Source of the DNA: Saururus chinensis
Taxonomy: Eukaryota; Streptophyta; Magnoliopsida; Piperales; Saururaceae
Length of the DNA stretch: 64,000 nucleotides
NCBI GenBank assembly: GCA_035235625.1
Contig: CP141146.1
Location: 28,390,501 to 28,454,500 of the forward strand
Reading direction: 5' to 3'
Position 1 is the first letter of the stretch. Every line of letters begins with the position of its first letter. The translations under genes and the position numbers were made by a program. Shown here piece by piece: positions 56,701-64,000 of the stretch. The notes beneath the pieces are model-generated. The model was given only the letters and a program-made list of their open reading frames with translations, did no database searches and was not told the DNA's origin.

Positions 56701-58688
56701 CTTCATTAGAAATTAGTCATTCATCTTATTTTGCTTATTGGCCGTTGATGTTAGATGTAATGTTTTAGATAATTATTTGATGAAAATGGCGGAAGATGCT
56801 ATATATCCTCCAATTCAGTGCTTTATTACGTCCTAGCCTATGTGGATCTTATTCTGACATGGCCAAATTCGATCCCCTTGTCAGACCCCTGCCATTTGCC
56901 ATCTTTGATCGCCTCGTCAAACCAATCGTATTCATGTGATGAATCTGTTTCAGCTTGATACAGTTTCATTTCTGTTCGATCATCTCTAGTCTTGTCATCG
57001 GCTTCCTTCGCTGCTGTCTGTCCGGTGGTCTCTTCTCCACAAATCTGCTCACTCGGCAGGTAGAAATTGGAATCCGCACTCTGAATTGACTCTGACGTTT
57101 GCTTTCGGTATCACAGCGTTTGCGAGCATCCAAATGTGCCCACATGAATTCTCTCCCTCTTTCTGAGTGGTTCTCGTGTTGTATGACCGTTCATGTTTTT
57201 TTACCCCTTCACCCATGATACCGTTTTACGTTGGACTGAGATGTCTGTGTGAAGATACTTTGTAAGTGATTCGCTGTTTATCGTTCGGCTTGGAGCTTCG
57301 GTGTGTTGTATATGTCAATGTGTTTGTGATTGTTTCTGTTGGTCCGGAAAATTGATTTTTTAGTTTAGTGCTTTTTTCGTTTAATAGTTTGGAATTGAAG
57401 TCAGTTTGGTAGGAGTGGATTCCTGGTGTTCTCTTTTCTGGTTTGAAAAGGCTTCTGATCATAATTCTGTACACTTGTTGATAGAATGTGATGCACTTTT
57501 AAGCTTTTGAAGCAGGGGATTTAAAAGTTTAGTTGTCCAAAGAAAACCCCCTGCTTTTGAATAAGTGATTGAGGAGTTAAAACCAGAAAACGATCTGACA
57601 AAGAAATATATATTTCCTTCCTCTGTGGAATGGATTGTTCGGACTTCAAACTTCAGACATTCAAAAAGAATGGCGAGCAGTAGGAGATAAAGGTTTTATT
57701 TTTTAATTTTTTGGGGTGCCTAGTAGAAAATAAGTAGGTGAGGCGGGGATATTGAGCAATAAAAAAATAGTGTTTTATTTCTTTTTGTGGTCTTTGACTA
57801 TAAGTTAGGGGGAAAATAGATGCATTCTGAAATAAATTTGTCCTACAAAATCCTCTTTGATATGGCGGGTTTTACTTGCATTGGATGTATATAAGTTTCC
57901 TTTTGGGTGGGGGTCAAACGATTGAGATCTATGTTTTAAAACCCAGCCTGGCCACTAACTTGGATTGGTCACTAGCCGATTAATTGAGTCCAGCTGGGGG
58001 TTAACCCGGGTTGACACAATTCCGTAGAAAACCCATGCTAACGGCCCTAACCCTAACTATAATACATGTTGGTTTGTGATCAATGTATAGTGGCATACAC
58101 AAATCGAGAAAAAAAAAGTGCACGTAACTCGCAATTAAGTTACAAGATTTATCTATTTTCTTTTTAAACAAAATAATTATATATTTTATCTAAATCAATG
58201 TGCCTAATTCCTATATGTTATAATGAAAATTTCGTAATCAAATTATCAAGCAAAACACATAAGAGTTTTTACGCGAAACCCAACAAAAGAAAATTTATGA
58301 GATACTTTGTCCAGATCAACTATGTACTATGTAAACTTGATTACAAAATTACCGATTGCAAAGAATAAAAACTTCTTCTATTTCTTCAAACGTCTAGTTC
58401 TTCACACCACCTTGATTTTGAATCAACAACTTCTTAGTTGTTTATCGGCAATAGTTTGATATTTTTCTCCTCTTTGTCCTCTTCGATCAAAGTAGATATT
58501 TCATCTTCTCCTTTAGAATGGATCTTCTATCTTCTTGATATTCTCAGCAACAATCTTCATCAAATATCATGTCTCACATTTATTTTTACACGCATCCCAC
58601 CTCTAGTTACTTATTTGACTAATATAGACAAACTCACAACTTAGAAGACTAATTCTCTCAAAAACCCCATTAGAGCAACTCCACACAT
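56701..58688. other. No supported gene; possible older retroelement LTR from about 58060
   Basis: 56701-58060 shows nothing I recognise; 57000-57130 is somewhat richer in C (GGTGGTCTCTTCTCCAC) and could be a gene fragment. 58060-58688 resumes after element B at 61697 (AAACCCCATTAGAGCAACTC on the left, CACATGCTCTCTAATTTTTC on the right), so B sits inside an older repeat. Confidence 0.35.
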
Positions 58689-59051
58689 TGTTGTGGACGG
58701 TAAACCACAATGGCGTGGCAGTCGGCGTAGGGGATGGGAGCGGCGCAGGGAGGCCGGGAAAGGGGAGAGGGGATAGCATGACCATCGGACAGAAAGGGGA
58801 GAGACACAGAAAAAAAGGGAAAAGACAAGACTCAATAATTCATTTCCTAATCAAATGAGGGCCTAGCCCTTACACTTAAATAAGCAAACTAATAGGCTCA
58901 CTAACAAATGCCTAAGGCCCGTTAACATAATTAAAGAAAAATCTAATTAATCTAATTACCTAAATGCCCTTATTATATAAAAGACCCTAAATATCCTAAT
59001 ATGTGGCCCCAGTGGCACCCCCCCTTGACAACCCGTAGGGCGTTTACAACA
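58689..59051 (-). mobile_element. 3' LTR of element B
   Basis: 363 bp, plus-strand ends TGTTGTGGACGG and CGTTTACAACA. It is preceded on the minus strand by GAGGACGAGGTGATACGCAA and a purine-rich GCGAAGCATAGTGGAA, the same block as in element D. Confidence 0.95.
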
Positions 59052-59168
59052 TTCCACTATGCTTCGCTTGCGTATCACCTCGTCCTCGAGGTAGCCTCAA
59101 AACTCCAGACATCGGGCCTACCTAAACTCCACTGCGAACAGAGCGTCCCAAGACTGCCCATAGAGGCA

Positions 59169-59897
59169 TCAGTTAGCCCACAGAGAGCATCCGACAGCAT
59201 CCAGGGTGACCCAAAGAGGGCATGAGAATAGCAGTAGGGGTAGATTCATACTGAAGGCAGCAATCAGTAGAGGCAGCAGCGGCACAACAACTTTGGACAC
59301 ATGCACAGTAATGGACCCATGTGGCCCCTCGAATGCGACAGCTAATGGAAGGCCCATCCAATGTAAGAGGCTGCGGCTAATAAATATGAGTAGAGTCCGA
59401 TCCACGCCAAACCCAACTAAAAGGACTGCCCAATTGTAGTATAGCCCAAGACACACACATATTGTATAAGTTTCGAGCAGACACAATAGAGCACGTCTAT
59501 CCGGTCGAGAGGGCCCAACATTGTAAAAAGCAGGCGGCTGGCGTAAACAACTCGGACAATTGATCTTAATCCAAAGAGTTTGGCCCGTCACAGACTTCCC
59601 ATGCAACAGGTGAGCGGCATCACCAAACCGGGAAAACAAGATCAGGAAATCCCGTGGAAGCAGTGATGCATCAGTGCCATTTTGGAAAGTATACTCCCGA
59701 TTGGCCAAAGATCGCCAAAGACAGATCTTTCCCGTTGGCTGGGGAAGGAAAAGTATCTCCAGAGCCGAAGATCGCGCCGGCGCATCGGAAGGAGAGGTCG
59801 ACTGATCAGCTGGAGAAGATGAGGGAGACGGCGGCGGCGGTGGGCGGAGGAGGAGGCTGGTGGTCAGGCGAGTGAGCGACTGCTGGAAAGGCACCAA
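59169..59897 (-). CDS. Family-specific 242-codon frame of element B, function unknown
   Basis: Overlaps the end of the chimeric frame in another register. N-terminus Pro/Ser-rich (LLLRPPPPPSPSSSPADQST), then PRDFLILFSRFGDAAHLL and a Leu-rich C-terminal half. The backbone around PRDFLILFSRFG is partly shared with element A (SRDFIRVIGRFG). Nothing ties it to a known protein. It may be non-coding element backbone. Confidence 0.3.
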   Translation of the reverse strand: MVPFQQSLTRLTTSLLLRPPPPPSPSSSPADQSTSPSDAPARSSALEILFLPQPTGKICLWRSLANREYTFQNGTDASLLPRDFLILFSRFGDAAHLLHGKSVTGQTLWIKINCPSCLRQPPAFYNVGPSRPDRRALLCLLETYTICVCLGLYYNWAVLLVGFGVDRTLLIFISRSLLHWMGLPLAVAFEGPHGSITVHVSKVVVPLLPLLIAAFSMNLPLLLFSCPLWVTLDAVGCSLWAN

Positions 59898-61243
59898 CTT
59901 TGGAGATTTGGCCGCTGGTCCCCTGTTTCCATTGATGAACCAGGGAGCTGATCGGGCTGTTCCGATGATGGCGACCAGGGGGCCGACGGCCGGCCGCTCC
60001 GGCGACTGGGGCGCAGGTCGTTCCGACGGAAGCTGCGTCTCTGCAAAGCCATCGCTTTTCTCATTTGAAGGTTGTCGACGACATCCAGTTTAGGAATCGC
60101 CCGGTGCAGAACGTCCGTGAGGAGGTGCAGCAAGCACTCACCCCCAATGACGACCAGCGGCTTGTTCCGGGAGATTGCCGCCGGGCCGTTGCAGACAGCA
60201 CCGACTGACTGCCCGCAGTTCCAGAACTCCACCGCGCCGTCGCTAGATCCAGGAAAGTCGAGAAGGCAGGCAACGGCGCCGGCGGCAAGATCGCCTCCCC
60301 TATTTTCGACTGTGAAACAGGGAGTGGATTCGGCTCCCAAGGGGACGAGCCAATCTGAGAAGCCATGAATCTCCAGCACGTTGTCCTCCCACCGATCTCC
60401 GTCACCTGCTTCTCCATCGACGCCAACTCCACCGTCCATAAGGCACGCAACCGCTCTGAGTTGCACGCCTGGGTCCCCGATGAGATGCTTGAGGCCCGAG
60501 ATGTAGCTGATCTTCTGGCCGACTCCGGTGGCCGGGATGAGGTGGCCGTTTGTCACAAGCTCCTCCCCATTGGCCGCGGTGTTGGCCATCACCATCCCTG
60601 CACCCGCATCCTTCACCACCATTCCCTTCTGCACCCTCGTTTGGATCCCCTTGTCGCAGAGCACGATCTTCCGGTCGACCTTCTCTGGGATCAGCGTCCC
60701 TGTCATGCAGAGGTTGCCGTTGGTGACGTTGGTGGCGTTGCTGAGGGCGCCGACAGTGGCGATAGCCAGGGTGACGCTGGAGAGGCTGAAGGAGCCAGAA
60801 CCAGCGTTGCCTGCAGAGTAGGAAGCAAGGATCCCCCCGTCTCGGAACCGCAGCTGACCCCCATTGGCACGAGGCCCTGCGGCTGGGCTGTTGCTGCCCC
60901 CACCGGAGCAAGGCTGGACGCGGTTTGAGTCTGGGCGGTGGGGAAGGAGGGCCGCGTAGTCCAGCAGCTTCTTCCTGTAGTGTTGTCCATCAAGGCGACC
61001 GCCATAGCGGCTGAAGGGGTCGAACTTGGCTGAGAAGTCTTGTGGCGGGGTTGCGATGCCTCGCAGTCTTCCACTGCCGCCGGAGGTGTAGGGCGGTGGC
61101 TGATTCGTCGGTGGAGGAAGTGGCACGTCGTGGAGCAGCTCCTTCGCTGGCTGGACATCGGGCACCCATGGTGGAGGAGACGGGGCGGCCTGGTGCAGCA
61201 CCTTGGCTGCCTGGGATGCTGCCAGGGACATTACCATCCTCAA
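59864..61243 (-). CDS. Chimeric 459-codon frame of element B with a subtilase fragment
   Basis: Open from 61243 to 59864. Residues 1-140 are Pro/Ser-rich with no clear domain (YGGRLDGQHYRKKLLDYAAL). Residues 141-245 match plant subtilisin-like proteases: SYSAGNAGSGSFSLSSV (the SAGN oxyanion-hole region), then the protease-associated domain NATNVTNGNLCMTGTLIPEK, KIVLCDKGIQTRVQKGMVVK, NTAANGEELVTNGHLIPATG. About 25-30 residues usual after ATVGA are missing, so the source was cut and rejoined in frame. Residues 265-395 are not assigned (STPCFTVENRGGDL recurs in element A as STLCFTDENRGGDL). No catalytic Asp, His or Ser region is present. It may be translated from the element transcript; no activity is expected. 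Confidence 0.6.
   Translation of the reverse strand: MRMVMSLAASQAAKVLHQAAPSPPPWVPDVQPAKELLHDVPLPPPTNQPPPYTSGGSGRLRGIATPPQDFSAKFDPFSRYGGRLDGQHYRKKLLDYAALLPHRPDSNRVQPCSGGGSNSPAAGPRANGGQLRFRDGGILASYSAGNAGSGSFSLSSVTLAIATVGALSNATNVTNGNLCMTGTLIPEKVDRKIVLCDKGIQTRVQKGMVVKDAGAGMVMANTAANGEELVTNGHLIPATGVGQKISYISGLKHLIGDPGVQLRAVACLMDGGVGVDGEAGDGDRWEDNVLEIHGFSDWLVPLGAESTPCFTVENRGGDLAAGAVACLLDFPGSSDGAVEFWNCGQSVGAVCNGPAAISRNKPLVVIGGECLLHLLTDVLHRAIPKLDVVDNLQMRKAMALQRRSFRRNDLRPSRRSGRPSAPWSPSSEQPDQLPGSSMETGDQRPNLQSWCLSSSRSLA
60464..60823 (-). other. Captured subtilase segment (SAGN region plus protease-associated domain)
   Basis: Corresponds to residues about 141-260 of the chimeric frame. High GC and near-intact frame contrast with the decayed surroundings. 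It lies in the sense direction of the element. Confidence 0.85.
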
Positions 61244-61330
61244 CCTTCGTGATCAGAGCAGTCATCTCTGCCTGTAGATCTGGCGGCTCTGACACGTATG
61301 GTGGCCAAGGATTGACGGCTCCGATACCAA

Positions 61331-61691
61331 TGTTGTGGACGGTTGTCCACAATGGCGTGGTAGCCGGCGTAGGGGATGGGAGCGGTGCAGGGAGGCCGGG
61401 AAAGGGGAGAGGGGACGGCATGGCCATCGGACAGAAGGGGAGAGGCACAGAAGAAAGGGGAGAAGACAAGACTTAATAATTCATTTCCTAATCAAATGAG
61501 GGCCTAGCCCTTACACTTAAATAAGCAAACTAATAGGCTCACTAACAGATGCCTAAGGCCCGTTAACATAATTAAAGAAAAATCTAATTAATCTAATTAC
61601 CTAAATGCCCTTATTATATAAAAGACCCTAAATATCCTAATACGTGGCCCCAGTGGCACCCCCCCTGATAGCCCTTAGGACGTTCACAACA
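61331..61691 (-). mobile_element. 5' LTR of element B
   Basis: 361 bp, plus-strand ends TGTTGTGGACGG and CGTTCACAACA. Adjacent primer site at 61318-61330. On the minus strand the LTR end itself is open as MAMPSPLPFPGLPAPLPS and continues into the interior, also in element D; significance unknown. Confidence 0.95.
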
Positions 61692-61696
61692 CACAT

Positions 61697-62052
61697 GCTC
61701 TCTAATTTTTCTAAGTTTTTTTCTTGGTTTCCTTACATTTCTTGTCTTTTTTATAGACTCCCCAAGTCTCAAAAGGAATATGACTTCAACTAGGAATCTA
61801 AATCGAATAAAAGAAGTCTAATTTAGGCAACTCTGCGCTCTATTGATCAATCGTCCCATAGGGCGACCAATTGAACCCTGTTCCAATTAGAATACGACTC
61901 TTCAATCGATCGATCTATCGACTCAACGATTGATTGACAAACTCTCGGTTTGTTGTGAATGTTCTAGGGGCTGCCACTAGAGCTATGTATTAGGGTAATT
62001 ATGGTTTTTATGTAATAAGGGCATTTAATGATTGATTGACAAACTCTTGGTT
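61697..62052. repeat. Older repeat flank with a 102-bp tandem duplication at its right end
   Basis: 61697-61928 continues the sequence left of element B. It contains TTGATCAATCGTCCCATAGG and TCAATCGATCGATCTATCGA, words common in plant LTRs. From about 61929 a 102-bp unit (GATTGATTGACAAACTCTCG, then TGTTGTGAATG and about 79 bp of LTR sequence) is followed by a second copy starting near 62031, from which the full LTR of element D continues. Confidence 0.7.
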
Positions 62053-62413
62053 TGTTGTGAATGTTCTAGGGGCTGCCACTAGGGCTATGTATTAGAATAT
62101 TTAGGGTTTTTACGTAACAAGGGCATTTAGGTAATTTATTTAATTAGGTAATTAGTGCTTTATTTTAATTATGTTATTGGGCCTTAGGTGCCTGTTAGTG
62201 AGCCCATTAGGATTATCTATTTAAGTGTAAGGGTTATGCCCTAATTTGATCATGAATGAGGTGAATTATTGTCTTGTCTTCTCCCATTTCTTCTGTGCTT
62301 CTCCCCTTTCTGTCCGATGGCCATGCCGTCCCCTCTCCCCTTTCCCGACCTTCTTGCGCCGCTCCCTTTTCATTACTGGCTAGCTAGGCCGTTGTGGACA
62401 TCGGTCCACAACA
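62053..62413 (+). mobile_element. 5' LTR of element D
   Basis: Same length as the right LTR of B. Shared blocks: GGGGCTGCCACTAGGGCTA, AATAAGGGCATTTAGG (here AACAAGGGCATTTAGG), GGGCCTTAGGTGCCTGTTAG, TATTTAAGTGTAAGGG (likely promoter box) and CCGATGGCCATGCCGTCCCC. Confidence 0.95.
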
Positions 62414-62499
62414 TTAGGTATCGGAGCAAGTTCCTTGGGACAAGCAGAGAAAATCGAGGAAGTTGCAACTGTGCTAGCGGAGATACACGCGGAGGCGAG

Positions 62500-62791
62500 C
62501 CTCCCCCACTCAGGGCCTTGGTGACTTTCGCCCTGGATCTCCTGTGCCCCAGTGCAGGGAGCTTGATAGAATCCTTCACCTTGACGAGCTTGCTGTCCAC
62601 AATGAACTTCTTGAGGAAGAGAAGGTGCTTCTGGGAGTTCGGGCGGAGGCTAGCCTTTTGCTTGTCCTCCATGAGCTTGCCTCCGTGACCATCTTAACGT
62701 AGGGGGGGCCAGCGGCGGCAGCAGTAGCGTGGGGCTTCTTCACGGCAGCAGTCTCCTTGGGCTTGGCCATGGGGGCGGAGGCGGTGGCCAT
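62500..62791 (-). pseudogene. Captured histone H1/H5 globular-domain fragment
   Basis: Minus strand: MATASAPMAKPKETAAVKKP, then AAAAGPPYVKMVTEA at the start of the winged-helix domain, a deletion of roughly 30 codons with a frame change near 62673, then MEDKQKASLRPNSQKHLLFL, KKFIVDSKLVKVKDSIKLPA at its end. In plant linker histones the missing piece would be the middle of the globular domain. It lies antisense to the element. The Lys/Ala-rich tail of H1 is not present after LPA. Family call by motif order; the product would be non-functional. Confidence 0.75.
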
Positions 62792-63927
62792 CTAGGTGTC
62801 TCCGATGGACACCATGGAAGGAGCTCAGAGTTGAGAACCGAGAGGTAGAAGCTTGAACCAGATCTTCCGAGTGATGGCCTGGTAAATCGGGATTTTCTTT
62901 CCTGTGTGGGTCTGATTTCCAGAGGAAGAAGTTGGGGATTTTACGCCGATCACTGCTCAACCTCACGAAATCCGGCCAGCGATGTCTGTTTTGGAAAGTG
63001 TAAGCGATCTGGGATTTGCTTCCTAGAAATGGTAGTTTTGATTGATGATGGGATCTTTGAAATTTCCGCCATTCTTGCTTCGGATGAGCAATCGGCATCT
63101 CCTTCCTTCTAACCACCGCAATCTATGGGATTTCTGGTGCAATTTTTCCTTGCTGGAAAAGATGCAGGCCTGATTCCACGGGATGGCCCTGGACGTCCGT
63201 TGCAGATATCTCTCGCAGGAGTTGTGCTCTTTGTCATCCGAAGCCCAATCGTCCGTGGACTGGAATTTTTATCGGGATTACGATCACTGCCTCGGCTTGT
63301 CTATAGAAGTTTCCTCCAGATTGTTCATAGAATCCCAAATTCCACTGGTCTTTGGCAGCACTATTTTCACCACGATTTGAAGAAGGGATATATTATTATC
63401 ACTCATGTCATAAACAGATTCGGATGCATCCGGTTTGCGGGTCCCTAGTCAGCCCAAGTGACCATTCAACCGAATTTGGGTTTACTCATTTATGGCCGGT
63501 TTGGGCAATGTCAACCTCACAGATTTGCCAAGCAGCCTATGCTAGCTGCCTTCTTATTCAGGCTGTTGTGTTAGTCGCCTTCTTATTCCAGCTGAAAATG
63601 GTCCGCTGGGATAGTTCTTGCTCCATGCATCCGCCCGCTTCACGTTGGTCGACAGCTCACGCTACACCATTGTCTCTAGTTGATTGCAGCATTTATTTGA
63701 CCTTGTTACTTCTGATGTCTGCTAGCCTCTGTGGACTGCTCATAATGCTGTCTGATGCCCTCTGTGGGCTGACCTTGATGCTTCCTCGACATCCAGCTGC
63801 ATGTACTCAGAGGCACTCAACCACATTCACAGTTCCAAACTAGCTCTTCACAGCGGAGCTATGATGGGCCCAATGCTTGGAGTTTAAGGTTACCTCGGGG
63901 ACGAGGTGATGTGCAAGCGGGGTGGAA
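62792..63927 (+). other. Interior of element D after the histone piece
   Basis: Contains two open stretches (63125-63448 and 63352-63843) without recognisable domains. The 3' 500 bp are family backbone: an in-frame phrase SASLCGLLIMLSDALCGLTL with a repeated CTCTGTGG word near 63725-63770, and the shared GGGACGAGGTGAT block near 63898. Nothing else identified. Confidence 0.4.
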
Positions 63928-64000
63928 TATTGTGAATGTACTAGGGGCTGCCACTAGGGCTACGTATTAGGGTAATTAGGGTTTTTATGTAATAAGGGCA
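63928..64000 (+). mobile_element. 3' LTR of element D, partial
   Basis: TATTGTGAATGTACTAGGGG to the window end matches the first 73 bp of the 5' LTR. It follows the purine tract directly. Confidence 0.9.

Larger units (their letters stand above)
58689..61691 (-). mobile_element. Element B: complete short LTR retroelement, 3003 bp, with gene fragments
   Basis: LTRs at 58689-59051 and 61331-61691, both with TGTTGTG...CACAACA ends and about 25 differences by eye. Target duplication CACAT at 58684-58688 and 61692-61696. The tRNA-iMet primer site (minus-strand TTGGTATCGGAGC) abuts the right LTR, so transcription runs on the minus strand. The 2279-bp interior has no capsid, protease, RT or integrase, but holds a long chimeric frame with a subtilase piece. 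It is non-autonomous and probably moved in trans. Confidence 0.95.
62053..64000 (+). mobile_element. Element D: short LTR retroelement related to B, runs off the window
   Basis: 5' LTR 62053-62413 (361 bp, TGTTGTGAATG...CACAACA), primer site TTAGGTATCGGAGC at 62414-62427, interior 1514 bp, purine-rich GCAAGCGGGGTGGAA and the 3' LTR from 63928 (TATTGTGAATG, first G changed). The interior lacks retroviral-type genes and holds an antisense histone H1 piece. Near the 3' end GGTTACCTCGGGGACGAGGT matches the same site in element B. Confidence 0.9.

Noticed and set aside
60365..60928. 187-codon plus-strand frame opposite the subtilase segment
   Set aside because: It is antisense to a segment with clear subtilase residues, and its sequence (many His, Asp, Val) is what the complement of a GC-rich coding region gives. 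No independent support.
1..64000. CRISPR arrays, bacterial operons, rRNA or tRNA genes
   Set aside because: Direct repeats here are LTR minisatellites without spacers of uniform size. All gene content is plant transposon or plant nuclear. No tRNA cloverleaf or rRNA sequence was noticed, though a tRNA scan was not run.

Overview
This window is plant nuclear DNA, almost certainly from a flowering plant with a repeat-rich genome. Ty3/gypsy (Tekay-like and Athila/Tat-like) and Ty1/copia retrotransposons, a LINE, a Helitron with helicase and RPA1-like genes, and a MuDR-type transposon (MULE) carrying a Ulp1-like gene occur together. The exons that can be read use GT-AG introns. I cannot name the species. 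Only one gene looks like an ordinary intact host gene: a single-exon ORF at 32433-32723 for a small conserved plant protein, probably a mitochondrial complex I accessory subunit.

Layout. 1-5.68 kb: a decayed chromovirus pol end followed by one and a partial second long LTR. 5.68-9.97 kb: a 5'-truncated Helitron on the minus strand with a recognisable 3' hairpin/CTAG end. 9.97-11.79 kb: a gypsy-type LTR remnant. 11.79-13.40 kb: member A of a short LTR element family. 13.56-15.45 kb: two Athila/Tat-type LTRs head to head. 15.45-20.21 kb: a gag-only gypsy element. 20.21-29.45 kb: a decayed copia element split by a 3463-bp solo LTR with an exact 5-bp target duplication. 29.45-31.26 kb: unknown sequence, then a LINE 3' end. 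31.26-32.34 kb: unclassified repeat. 32.4-39.0 kb: the small gene and a long downstream stretch, perhaps a 3'UTR intron, grown by tandem duplications. About 39.5-56.7 kb: a probable composite MULE with a Ulp1-like pseudogene (itself split by an Athila/Tat-type element at 41.3-44.3 kb), LRR receptor-kinase exon fragments, palindromic repeats and a minus-strand transposase with two Trp-to-stop changes. 58.7-61.7 kb: complete element B (LTRs, tRNA-iMet primer site, CACAT target duplication) carrying a subtilase fragment. 62.05 kb to the end: related element D carrying a histone H1 fragment.

The most interesting points are: the short LTR family (A, B, D) that carries pieces of host genes; the MULE that combines a transposase, a Ulp1-like protease gene, LRR receptor exons and a dispersed AGCATGATCATGCT-type palindrome; and a phased motif (two CGTTCGAACG-like decamers 21 bp apart, repeated every 66 bp) present in LTRs of two different gypsy lineages. 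All coordinates and comparisons come from reading by eye. No alignment or database search was run, so boundaries described as approximate should be taken that way.
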